Assembly: GCA_964345695.1 (NCBI GenBank)
Contig: CAYFSC010000091.1
Coordinates: forward strand, 1-11,947
Direction: 5' to 3'
DNA from: CAYFSC01 sp964345695
GTDB taxonomy: Bacteria > Bacteroidota > Rhodothermia > Rhodothermales > Salinibacteraceae
DNA: 11,947 nt
The notes under the pieces were generated by a model, which worked only from the letters and a program-made list of their open reading frames with translations, did no database searches and was not told the DNA's origin. This document shows, piece after piece, positions 1 to 6,488 of this stretch. The position numbers and the translations under genes are program-made. Each line of letters begins with the position of its first letter. Positions within the stretch are counted from its first letter, which is position 1.

Positions 1-133
1 CGTACTCATCGTACTCTTCGTTGAGGCGGTGAGCGAGCGGCCCGGCGGCGTATTCGTCTTCGAACATGAGATCGTCGAAATACTCGTCCGGGAGGAGCGG
101 GTCGCGGTCGGAGAATGGATCGTCGTAGTACAT
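1..133 (-). CDS. Hypothetical acidic protein, N-terminal part only (runs off the left edge)
   Basis: An open frame begins with ATG at 133 on the minus strand and is still open at base 1, so only the first 44 residues are seen. They begin MYYDDPFSDRDPLL. About a third are Asp or Glu (15 of 44) and six are Tyr. No signal peptide, membrane segment or known motif is visible in this piece. Third codon positions are mostly G or C, as in the real genes of the window, which supports coding. There is no clear Shine-Dalgarno sequence upstream. The function is unknown; an acidic, aromatic N-terminus could be an interaction or low-complexity region of a cytoplasmic protein from a salt-adapted organism. 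The start could lie slightly upstream because the frame stays open there. Confidence 0.6.
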   Translation of the reverse strand, partial: MYYDDPFSDRDPLLPDEYFDDLMFEDEYAAGPLAHRLNEEYDEY

Positions 134-169
134 GAGTCTGTGCAGATGATGATACGGGTGGATGCGTCG

Positions 170-227
170 GTCAGCGTTATCCTGTCAGCGTTATCCTGAA
201 TGCAGGATCGGGCACGAATGCAGGATC
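170..227. repeat. Cluster of two short direct repeats sharing an inverted repeat
   Basis: A 14-base unit, GTCAGCGTTATCCT, occurs twice in perfect tandem (170-183 and 184-197). It is followed at once by a 12-base unit, GAATGCAGGATC, at 198-209 and again at 216-227, an 18-base period. The end of the first repeat and the start of the second form a hairpin, ATCCTG-AATG-CAGGAT (193-208). The cluster lies about 40-95 bases upstream of the left-edge minus-strand gene, so it may be an operator region or a product of replication slippage. The repeats are seen directly; the regulatory role is a guess. Confidence 0.7.
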
Positions 228-875
228 AGGCGAATCGATTTCGATCCACCGACGCACACTGCTCCGACAAGTTTCCGGGTTGCTTGATTCACTCAAAGTT
301 AACATACATACGCAGAGGTCACACGCGACGGTCGATCGGTGCGAGCAGTCGGTGTCCCATCTCTAGGCAACCCGCCTGGGTTCCGCAAGAGGAGGGGGAT
401 GAACCCTACACGAAGAGTCGCTCCGCTTGCCAGACAAAGTCTGATACCCCCTGCTGCAAACCGTTGTGCAGAATCGATCCGCCGGGACGTTGAGAACACC
501 GCCTGCTGGAGCGAATCCGTCGGCGGAGGGACGCATCGGGGCCGCGCGCAGTGCCGGTTCAGCACTTCTCAATTGGACCGAACGTTGGACCGACTACTAC
601 CAGAGAAAGGCACTTCCGCCGCTCGGAACGTGACTCGGCGTCGATCCGACGACGGGAACGGCTGCCCTGAACGAATGGATGGGATTCACGAGCAGAGCGA
701 CGGACGCAGTACCCGCGTCTGCAGCGACGGCGAACGATGGTTCTGGCGTTGCACCGAGGCCCACGTGCTGCTCACATGGGGCACAACGCGTTCTGAGATT
801 TCGCTTTCTTGGATCTCGGACGCTGTCGTTCACCCACTCTTCCTGCTCTGAGTCCTACAAACAGGGAAACTTCGC

Positions 876-895
876 AGAGCCCGTTCGTTGGCTCT
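876..895. other. Hairpin in the typA leader
   Basis: AGAGCC (876-881) and GGCTCT (890-895) can pair as a perfect 6-base stem around an 8-base loop. The hairpin ends 47 bases before the typA ATG. No run of T follows it, so it is not a standard terminator. It could be a leader RNA structure or chance in G+C-rich DNA. Confidence 0.3.
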
Positions 896-942
896 CCAAC
901 ATCCCATCTCCACGCGTATCGCGCCTTGGCGCCTTTCTCCGC

Positions 943-2757
943 ATGCAGCCGACTCATCTTCGAGACATTGCCATTGTCGCTCACGTCGACCACGGGAAGA
1001 CGACCCTCGTCGACGCCATGCTCTGGCAGAGCGGCACGTTCCGCGACAACGAGGATGTGCAAGAGCGCGTGATGGACTCGATGGACCTGGAGCGGGAGAA
1101 GGGCATCACGATCATGGCCAAGAACACGGCCCTGCGCTTCGGCGACCACAAGATCAACATCGTCGACACGCCGGGGCACGCTGATTTCGGCGGCGAGGTC
1201 GAGCGCACGCTCCGCCTCGTCGACGGCATCATGCTGTTGGTGGATGCCGCCGAGGGGCCGCTTCCGCAGACGCGCTTCGTGGTGCAGAAAGCCCTGGAGC
1301 TCGATTTGCCCTCGATCGTCGTGCTGAACAAGATCGACCGGGCCGACGCTCGTCCCAACGAGGCGCTCGACGAGATCTACGACCTCTTCATCGATCTCGG
1401 TGCGTCGGCCGAGCAGATCGAATTTCCGGTACTCTACACTGTGGCCACCGAGGGCCGCTGCACGACGGACCTTGATGGCGAATGGACGGACCTCCGCCCG
1501 CTCTTCGAATCGATCGTTGACACCGTTCCGCCGCCGACCGGCGACCCGGACGGCACGCTGCAGGCGCTCGTCACGAGTGTCCAGCGCGACAATTACCTGG
1601 GTCCGGTGGCTGTTGGGCGCGTGGAGCAGGGCACCTTGCATGATCGGCAGCAGGTGGCAATGTGCCATCGTGACGGCTCGACAGAGATGGCCACCGTGGC
1701 CGCGCTCTTTACGTACGAGGGGCTGCAGCGCGTGGAGGCCGATGCAGCCGGGCCCGGCGAGATCGTCGCCATCGCCGGCGTCGAAGGCATTGGCCTTGGC
1801 GAGAGCCTATCGGATCCCGAAGCGCCCGAGCCGCTCACGCCTATCGACATCGACGAGCCGACCATGTCGATGGAGTTCCGCGTGAACGACGGGCCGTTCA
1901 GCGGTCAGGAGGGCGAGTTCGTCACCTCGCGCCAACTCCGCGAGCGCCTGTACGACGAGGCGCGCAACAACCTCGCGATTCGCGTGGAAGACACCGACAA
2001 CCCTGACACCCTCCGCGTATACGGCCGCGGCGAGCTGCAGATGGCGATCCTCATCGAGCAGATGCGCCGCGAAGGGTACGAATTCTGCGTGGGCATGCCG
2101 CAGGTCATCACCAAGACGATCGACGGCCAGCGCAGCGAGCCCTACGAGACGGCTGAGATCGACATCCCGGAAGACCACATGGGCGTGGTGATGGAACGCC
2201 TCGGCAAGCGCAAGGGACAGATGGAGCACATGGAGCACCAAGACAGCGGACGCGTGCGCCTCACGTTCAAGGTGCCGAGCCGCGGCCTCATCGGCTATCG
2301 CTCCAAGTTTTTGACCGACACAAAGGGCACCGGCCTGCTCACGCACCGGTTCGAAGAATTTGGGCCGTGGGCCGGCGAGATCCCGCACCGCACGAGCGGC
2401 GCCCTCGTCGCCGACCGCAAAGGTGAGGTGACGGCCTACGCGCTGCTCAATCTGCAGGACCGGGGCGAGTTCTTCGTCAAACCGGGCGACCGCGTCTACG
2501 AAGGCATGGTCGTGGGCGAGCACAACCGCCCGCAGAACCTGGACCTGAACATGACGCGGGAGAAGAAACTCACGAACGTGCGTGCTGCCGCGGGCGAAGA
2601 ACTGGAGCGCATCCCCCCGCCGCGCGACATGTCGCTCGAAGAAGCCATCGAGTTTATCCGCGAGGACGAGCTCATCGAAATCACGCCGGAGACATTCCGC
2701 ATCCGCAAGCGCCATCGCGATCCCAAGACGCGCAAGCGGGCGAACATGACGGCGTGA
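943..2757 (+). CDS. typA: Ribosome-associated GTPase TypA/BipA
   Basis: TypA/BipA is a translational GTPase related to EF-G and LepA. It binds the 70S ribosome and helps 50S assembly and stress or cold adaptation. The 604-residue product matches the usual family length of about 600. GTPase motifs are in order: P-loop AHVDHGKT (residues 13-20), switch I region around EKGITI (52-57), DTPGH (75-79) and NKID (129-132). EF-Tu-like domain II follows, then EF-G-like domains III and V, and the family-specific C-terminal domain with the SRGLIGYR segment near the middle of the second half. I chose the ATG at 943 because the protein then begins MQPTHLRDIAIVAHVDHGKT, as in homologues. The frame is open back to 679, but the extra 88 residues are Ser/Arg-rich and not family-like. 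No strong Shine-Dalgarno is seen. It stands alone; the next genes are on the other strand. Confidence 0.97.
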   Translation: MQPTHLRDIAIVAHVDHGKTTLVDAMLWQSGTFRDNEDVQERVMDSMDLEREKGITIMAKNTALRFGDHKINIVDTPGHADFGGEVERTLRLVDGIMLLVDAAEGPLPQTRFVVQKALELDLPSIVVLNKIDRADARPNEALDEIYDLFIDLGASAEQIEFPVLYTVATEGRCTTDLDGEWTDLRPLFESIVDTVPPPTGDPDGTLQALVTSVQRDNYLGPVAVGRVEQGTLHDRQQVAMCHRDGSTEMATVAALFTYEGLQRVEADAAGPGEIVAIAGVEGIGLGESLSDPEAPEPLTPIDIDEPTMSMEFRVNDGPFSGQEGEFVTSRQLRERLYDEARNNLAIRVEDTDNPDTLRVYGRGELQMAILIEQMRREGYEFCVGMPQVITKTIDGQRSEPYETAEIDIPEDHMGVVMERLGKRKGQMEHMEHQDSGRVRLTFKVPSRGLIGYRSKFLTDTKGTGLLTHRFEEFGPWAGEIPHRTSGALVADRKGEVTAYALLNLQDRGEFFVKPGDRVYEGMVVGEHNRPQNLDLNMTREKKLTNVRAAAGEELERIPPPRDMSLEEAIEFIREDELIEITPETFRIRKRHRDPKTRKRANMTA

Positions 2758-2758
2758 T

Positions 2759-2790
2759 GGGGTTGGGGGTTGTGGGTTATGCGTTGTGGG
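2759..2790 (+). other. G-rich run with G-quadruplex potential after typA
   Basis: Directly after the typA stop codon, four G-tracts lie on the plus strand: GGGG (2759-2762), GGGGG (2765-2769), GGG (2774-2776) and GGG (2788-2790), with loops of 2, 4 and 11 bases. The surrounding sequence repeats TTGTGGGTT-like units. It could fold as a quadruplex in the typA transcript or be simple low-complexity drift. No ordinary terminator hairpin with a T-run is seen between typA and the convergent gene ending at 2939. Confidence 0.4.
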
Positions 2791-2938
2791 TTTGGACGGT
2801 GGAGCGTTCAGCGTGGAGGGGACCGACTCCAGCGCCGGTTGCGGCCGGTACTCACTCGCACGCACAGCCCACTCGTTTGCACAGCACAACGTGGACGTCG
2901 CGAACGGAATCCGTCACCCGCCACACGCGACTCGAAGA

Positions 2939-3526
2939 TCACTCCTGGCTTACCGTGCACAGCCCGTCGGAGCCAATACCCAGCGGGACGGCCATCCGGT
3001 TGTAGTAGTTTTCCGTTGCGCAGAGCCACGTGATTTCGACGATCTCCCGCTCTGAGAAATGGGATCGGAGCCGTTCGAAGATGGCGTCGTCCACCGACAC
3101 GGTTTCAGTGACCGCCGTCGCGTAGTCCAATGCGGCTTTCAAGCGCTCGGAGGATGGAGGCTCATTTTCGCCAGGATCGAGTCCGTCTGTGTCCTCCGCC
3201 TGCGCGTCGGCCATATCGGTGCAGAACGCGCAGCCGTTGAGCGCGGCCACGTGGCGCTTGAGGCGGACGCGAAGCACGTCGTCAATCGTCAGGTGGTCCT
3301 CCAGCGCATTCATCTCGTAGGCGAGGCGCAGGCTTTCCGGAAAGCGGGCCTGCACCACCTTCATCGGGGTAATGACGGTGTCCATCTGCCACTCCGCCAG
3401 GCGATAGGCGAGCCACGTGCGCCAATCATCCGGGCGCTCGACAGGGTCCAGGCGAGGATTCTCGCCCGCGGCGTGATCGGGGGACGACGATGCGGGCGTC
3501 GGCGTGTCGGTTGTCGGGTCGTTCAT
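2939..3526 (-). CDS. Carboxymuconolactone decarboxylase (CMD)/AhpD-like family protein
   Basis: The 195-residue product has the CMD/AhpD helical core. The signature is AALNGCAFCTDMADA around residues 94-108, with the paired cysteines C99 and C102. AhpD-type members use such a CxxC, usually with a His four residues later, for peroxide or disulfide chemistry. Here that position is Ala (A106), so a classical AhpD proton relay is not obvious. The C-terminal segment with NYYNRMAVPLGIGSDGL (173-189) is typical of the family. Residues 1-30 are a Pro/Thr/Ser/Asp-rich, probably disordered tail. I prefer the ATG at 3526; a TTG at 3550 would add eight residues. It lies 120 bases downstream of the AP2-like gene on the same strand, so they may be co-transcribed. 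Membership in the superfamily is firm; the substrate is unknown. Confidence 0.85.
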   Translation of the reverse strand: MNDPTTDTPTPASSSPDHAAGENPRLDPVERPDDWRTWLAYRLAEWQMDTVITPMKVVQARFPESLRLAYEMNALEDHLTIDDVLRVRLKRHVAALNGCAFCTDMADAQAEDTDGLDPGENEPPSSERLKAALDYATAVTETVSVDDAIFERLRSHFSEREIVEITWLCATENYYNRMAVPLGIGSDGLCTVSQE

Positions 3527-3646
3527 GAGAGGGGGGCTCGTCGCGTCCAAGAAAGATCAAACGATGCTGCATGGACGAGACGCGTCACGACCCGGACGCG
3601 GGACGAGATGCACAAAACCTTCACGAGGAGACCGAAGAAGGAGACG

Positions 3647-4219
3647 TTACGCCTCGGCGGCGACGGCCTCCTCGTCGGAGCTCTCTTCGTTCTCCGGGCC
3701 TTCGTCGTACTGCTCCTTGATGTTGGGATAGGCCGTCTGGAACATGTCGTTGACCTCTTCGACCTCCCCGCTCTCGTGCTCAGCCCGGGCCTTGTGGAGC
3801 CGGACACAGGCCTTCCACACGGCGCGGCGCAGGTTCCACTTCCGGACCGAATAGGCGGCACTGCGGCGGGACCCGTCTTCCTCCAGCCAGCTGAGCTGGA
3901 CGTACGGCTTGGGTGTTCCGCTGCCGTCATCCTTCCAGCAGAAGTTGAGACCGATCACTCCGGTCTTCGAGCGCACTTCGGCCGAGCGCCGTACCGGATC
4001 CATAGGATCGGGGAGCTCATCAAGCAGTTCGTCGCGGTATTCCACCGCCTGTTCGAGCGCTCCTTCGCGCCCGCCGAAACGCTTGTCCGAGAAGTACTTG
4101 GTGTGCTGCTTCTTCTGCCGCTTGATGCGCACCTGCCACCCGTGGGTGGGGTGCCGGTTCGGGTGCTCGTCAGTGGGTTCAATGTCGATACGAAAAACGT
4201 TCTTCGGTTTGTCTTTCAT
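3647..4219 (-). CDS. Protein with two AP2-like DNA-binding modules and an acidic tail
   Basis: The 190-residue product looks like a bacterial AP2-domain protein. The first module (about residues 26-66) has the AP2 pattern: two short strands with basic and aromatic residues (GWQVRIKR, then KQHTKYFSD) followed by a helix rich in Ala and Glu ending YRDELL. A second, more divergent module (about 85-142) starts TGVIGLNF, continues PYVQLSW and SAAYSVRKW, and ends in a helix RRAVWKACVRLHKA. The last 40 residues are strongly acidic. AP2 modules bind DNA in plant ERF factors and occur in phage homing endonucleases and in bacterial proteins. No HNH or other nuclease motif is visible, so a DNA-binding or regulatory role is the best guess. 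The start ATG at 4219 follows a region with no clear Shine-Dalgarno. No similar gene lies nearby, and the target is unknown. Confidence 0.75.
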   Translation of the reverse strand: MKDKPKNVFRIDIEPTDEHPNRHPTHGWQVRIKRQKKQHTKYFSDKRFGGREGALEQAVEYRDELLDELPDPMDPVRRSAEVRSKTGVIGLNFCWKDDGSGTPKPYVQLSWLEEDGSRRSAAYSVRKWNLRRAVWKACVRLHKARAEHESGEVEEVNDMFQTAYPNIKEQYDEGPENEESSDEEAVAAEA

Positions 4220-4505
4220 CGGACGACAATCTTCAGTCGTGTCTGTAAGTGGTGGGACGAACTGCGGAGCTCAGGGAAATGCACACCGCGAAGGCCGCCC
4301 TCGGCCCTTCGCCGCAAGCAGGAGATAAACCCGGCGGGCATCCGCCACGCATGGTTCCCATGTGACGATTATCGTAGGGCGGCTCGTTGCCGTGGACTCC
4401 CGTGAAGCAATGATGCAATGCCGATGGCCAGAGACTCGACGTCGCACAGGACCGCTCCGGCACGAATATGGAATGGAGCAGAAGACGAGCGTACGCTTCT
4501 CCAAC

Positions 4506-4516
4506 GTTGTTACAAC
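4506..4516. promoter_or_regulatory. Perfect 11-base palindrome GTTGTTACAAC
   Basis: GTTGT and ACAAC are exact inverted copies around one central T. Short operators for dimeric regulators have this form. It lies about 290 bases upstream of the AP2-like gene start and 260 upstream of the small membrane protein, which is far for a simple operator, so confidence is low. Confidence 0.25.
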
Positions 4517-4565
4517 TTCGTCTGCTGCCTAGCGCAATATGAGGGGCACGACATGTGAAGTGCAA

Positions 4566-4586
4566 GCGATTGGCCAAATCAATCGC
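4566..4586. promoter_or_regulatory. Inverted repeat GCGATT-N9-AATCGC
   Basis: A perfect 6-base inverted repeat flanks a 9-base centre that includes the palindrome TTGGCCAA (4570-4577). Nested dyads like this can be a protein-binding site or an RNA hairpin. No T-run follows on either side, so it is not a typical terminator. Function unknown. Confidence 0.25.
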
Positions 4587-4775
4587 ATGTTTATGTCCTC
4601 TGTATGCAGAAGAGTCCTGGCCAACATGATTCAAACATACCTCTGGACGTTCGGTCCCTCCGCGTCAGGGCAGGCCCTCGATCCTTCACGAACTTCCCAC
4701 CGAACGCCTCCCACGGCTTGAGGTTTAAGCAGAAAATTATGACTCCAATGTGCTCATTGAGCGGGTTTCGCCGTT

Positions 4776-5006
4776 ATGGATGCGTCTCCGCTTTTCGATC
4801 CTACCTATCTGCCGGTCATCCTTGGCACGCTCGTTGGCTTCGGCGTGCTGGCGGCGCTTCTGCTCGTTCCCATCTCCCGATTCCTGGATCGCGAGCAGGA
4901 GGTCAGCGAGAAGTGGACCCCCGAGGAGTTGGCCAAGCGATTGGATGAGGAATCGGCGTCGACCAACGGCACGCCGTCGCCGGACGAGAAAGCGCCCGCG
5001 GAGTGA
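4776..5006 (+). CDS. Small single-pass membrane protein of unknown function
   Basis: The 76-residue product starts MDASPLFDPTYLP, then has one hydrophobic segment (about residues 13-34, VILGTLVGFGVLAALLLVPI) and a charged, acidic C-terminal tail (about 38-76) rich in Glu, Lys, Ser and Pro. This is a clean one-helix membrane protein layout. The positive residues after the helix suggest a cytoplasmic tail. Third codon positions are mostly G or C, supporting coding. I recognise no family. Its size and shape recall small accessory subunits of membrane complexes such as oxidases, but nothing in the sequence proves that. It ends 13 bases before the stop of the convergent helix-hairpin-helix gene. 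An A+T-rich patch ahead of it could hold its promoter. Confidence 0.7.
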   Translation: MDASPLFDPTYLPVILGTLVGFGVLAALLLVPISRFLDREQEVSEKWTPEELAKRLDEESASTNGTPSPDEKAPAE

Positions 5007-5019
5007 GCCGGATCGGCGG

Positions 5020-5520
5020 TCACGGCGACCGCACGCTGTCGCTCTCCTGTGGGGTTTGCGGCTCGGGCGATGCTGCCTCAACCGTGATGCGCGACCGAAG
5101 GGCATCCACCGTCTTCGGCCCGATGCCGCGCACCCGCTGTAAATCGTCGACGCGCTCGAAGGGCGAGTGCGTGTCGCGATGGTCGACAATGCGCTGCGAC
5201 AGTGCAGGTCCGATGCCCGAGAGGGTCTGCAGGTGTGTGGCACTGGCCGTGTTGATGTTGATCGGCCCGGGCGCACGGATGATCCCGGCGACGACTCCCG
5301 TATCGGCGGCCGCGAGCGGGGCCCCCTCCAGCGGCGGCGTCCGCTGACTCTGCAGGTGGCGAACGGTCCATCCTGCCAAAAAGAGACCGGTGAGGGTTAG
5401 AATGGCGATGCCTTCTCGCCGCGTGATGGCAAGACGCTGTTGGAGTCGATACAGCCAAAGCATAGCGCGCGGGCCGACGAGGAGACATGAGCGGGGCGCC
5501 GCGGACATTTTCGCGGACAT
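5020..5520 (-). CDS. ComEA-family membrane-anchored helix-hairpin-helix protein
   Basis: The product (166 residues from this start) has one hydrophobic segment (about 37-53), a Pro/Ala-rich linker, and a C-terminal double helix-hairpin-helix domain (about 86-146). The domain begins ININTAS (87-93) and has the two DNA-binding hairpins SGIGP (101-105) and RGIGP (131-135). This is the layout of ComEA-type proteins, which bind incoming double-stranded DNA outside the inner membrane during natural transformation; similar proteins exist without proven competence roles. I chose the ATG at 5520 because AGGTG lies 5 bases upstream and third bases stay G+C-rich. ATGs at 5508 and 5463 (protein beginning MLWLYRLQQR) are real alternatives. 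The gene is divergent from recO and converges with the small membrane protein gene, leaving 13 bases between the stops. Confidence 0.85.
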   Translation of the reverse strand: MSAKMSAAPRSCLLVGPRAMLWLYRLQQRLAITRREGIAILTLTGLFLAGWTVRHLQSQRTPPLEGAPLAAADTGVVAGIIRAPGPININTASATHLQTLSGIGPALSQRIVDHRDTHSPFERVDDLQRVRGIGPKTVDALRSRITVEAASPEPQTPQESDSVRSP

Positions 5521-5522
5521 TT
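5500..5522. repeat. Tandem 11-base direct repeat over alternative start codons
   Basis: CGCGGACATTT occurs at 5500-5510 and again at 5512-5522, a 12-base period. On the minus strand each copy carries an ATG (at 5508 and 5520) in the frame of the helix-hairpin-helix gene, giving MSAKMSA. Gain or loss of one copy would keep the frame, so this may be recent slippage that duplicated a start codon. Confidence 0.7.
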
Positions 5523-5604
5523 GCACACCTGAGTACTGTATAGACACGTTGCGCCTCGACCGCATAACGTCTCGTTTTTCCCTTTCTCAATCGCCCGGCC
5601 GCGC

Positions 5605-6399
5605 ATGTCGTCGAACCGTTCCATCATCCGCACGGAGGCGATCGTCCTTCGGAGCCTCGATTACGGAGAGACGAGCCAGATCGTAACGCTCTTCACGCGC
5701 GAGACGGGAAAGCTCTCGGTTATGGCCAAGGGAGCCCGGCGCATCAAAAGCGCCTACGGCTCGACCCTCCAGCCGATGGCACACACGCAGGTGGTGTTCT
5801 ACTACAAGCCGACGCGCACCTTGCAGACGCTCAGCGAGAGCAGTCACATGGAGTCTTTTCTCCGCATTCGCAGCAGTCTAGAGAAGATTGGCATCGGGCT
5901 GCGCATTATGGAGCTCGTGGCTGCGCTGATGGAGGAGGAAGACCCGCATCCCGAAACGTTTGCCCTCACGGTGCGCATCCTGCGCCGTCTCAACGCGTCG
6001 GAGGCACGAACTGCCAACCTGTGGCCGTACGCCCAGCTCCGCCTCGCTAGTCAGCTGGGAATGGCGCCGTCGGTGCAGCGCGAAAACGTAGAGGCCGTCA
6101 CCGGCGAGCGCGGGCTTTTGTCACTGGCGAACGGGGGGGTGTACTCCCTCGACGCCAATCCTCGCGCGGCCGAAACCGCCTCTCGACCGGCTCTGCGGGC
6201 TTACGCGATCTTTGCACGCGCCGATCTCGACGCTGTGATGCGCCTTGAGTTGTCCCCCACGGTGCGACAGGAAGTTGACCGTCTGGTCGAAGCCTACCTC
6301 CGCTATCACTTTGAGGAAGCATACCCGGACCGGAGTCAGGACGTGATCGCTCAGCTTGACCCGGGTGCGGGAGGAAAAGCGTCTTCCCCCTCGCCCTGA
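5605..6399 (+). CDS. recO: DNA repair protein RecO
   Basis: RecO works with RecR, and with RecF in many bacteria, to load RecA on SSB-coated single-stranded DNA and to anneal strands in gap repair. The 264-residue product begins with the family's OB-fold: TEAIVLRSLDYGETSQIVTL (10-29), then TRETGKLSVMAKGARR (31-46). The middle is helical (about 85-150), and the C-terminal part has the RecO pattern LGMAP and GGVYSL. Many RecO proteins carry four zinc-binding cysteines in this C-terminal region. This one has no cysteine at all, so it lacks the zinc finger, as some other lineages do. The ATG at 5605 gives the standard N-terminus. It is divergent from the ComEA-like gene and 153 bases ahead of lexA, which has its own candidate promoter. 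Confidence 0.93.
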   Translation: MSSNRSIIRTEAIVLRSLDYGETSQIVTLFTRETGKLSVMAKGARRIKSAYGSTLQPMAHTQVVFYYKPTRTLQTLSESSHMESFLRIRSSLEKIGIGLRIMELVAALMEEEDPHPETFALTVRILRRLNASEARTANLWPYAQLRLASQLGMAPSVQRENVEAVTGERGLLSLANGGVYSLDANPRAAETASRPALRAYAIFARADLDAVMRLELSPTVRQEVDRLVEAYLRYHFEEAYPDRSQDVIAQLDPGAGGKASSPSP

Positions 6400-6455
6400 C
6401 AACTGTCCGGGGGGCCGTTGCTCAATCAGGGAGAGTGCTCCACAGCCGATCCCGC

Positions 6456-6484
6456 TTGACCTTCTCGCTTCCCGTCGGTACCAT
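6456..6484 (+). promoter_or_regulatory. Candidate sigma-70-type promoter of lexA
   Basis: TTGACC (6456-6461) and TACCAT (6479-6484) are separated by exactly 17 bases. They match the consensus at five of six and four of six positions. The expected start of transcription near 6491 leaves a leader of about 60 bases before the lexA ATG. This is the best promoter-like pair I see in the window, but it is a match by eye only. Confidence 0.5.
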
Positions 6485-6488
6485 CACT

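Larger units (their letters stand above)
134..942. other. Long gene-free stretch between the left-edge gene and typA
   Basis: About 800 bases hold no frame I would call a gene. The longest frames (339-851 on plus, 299-565 on minus) have mixed third-base composition, are rich in Arg, Ser and Cys unlike the acidic neighbours, and resemble no family I know. The stretch does contain the tandem and inverted repeats at 170-227 and several short hairpins: CAGAC/GTCTG around 432-444 with a 3-base loop, GTGC/GCAC around 551-565, and AGAGCC/GGCTCT at 876-895 just ahead of typA. It must hold the promoters for the divergent left-edge gene and for typA, but I find no convincing -35/-10 pair. A small RNA or a decayed gene is possible and cannot be shown from this sequence alone. 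Confidence 0.5.
4220..4775. other. Gene-poor stretch with several dyads between divergent genes
   Basis: About 555 bases separate the AP2-like gene (minus) from the small membrane protein gene (plus). Frames here, such as 4233-4634 on minus, have near-random third bases and many His, Cys and Arg codons, so I do not call them. By eye the stretch is less G+C-rich than the genes. It holds the palindrome GTTGTTACAAC (4506-4516) and a GCGATT/AATCGC dyad (4566-4586). TTGGCCA (4570-4576) is matched by TGGCCAA about 40 bases further on. An A+T-rich patch lies at 4724-4740, some 35 bases before the next ATG. It probably contains two divergent promoters, and possibly an RNA or gene remnant. Confidence 0.5.

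Noticed and set aside
299..565. 88-residue minus-strand frame before typA
   Set aside because: No family resemblance, basic and Pro-rich composition unlike the real proteins here, no start signal.
339..851. 170-residue plus-strand frame before typA
   Set aside because: GTG start, mixed third-base composition, Arg/Cys/Ser-rich, no recognisable domain; overlaps another frame on the opposite strand.
679..942. In-frame 88-residue extension upstream of TypA
   Set aside because: Ser/Arg-rich and unlike any TypA N-terminus; the ATG at 943 gives the family-standard start and length.
1807..2889. 360-residue minus-strand frame
   Set aside because: Antisense shadow of typA; Ala/Arg/His-rich with no domain.
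3059..4405. 448-residue plus-strand frame
   Set aside because: It lies antisense to the CMD-like and AP2-like genes, both of which have recognisable domains; a high-G+C shadow.
4233..4634. 133-residue minus-strand frame in the gene-poor stretch
   Set aside because: Near-random third codon bases and many His, Cys and Arg residues; looks non-coding.
5537..5542. TGTATA as -10 box for the ComEA-like gene or recO
   Set aside because: No acceptable -35 element at 16-18 bases on either strand.
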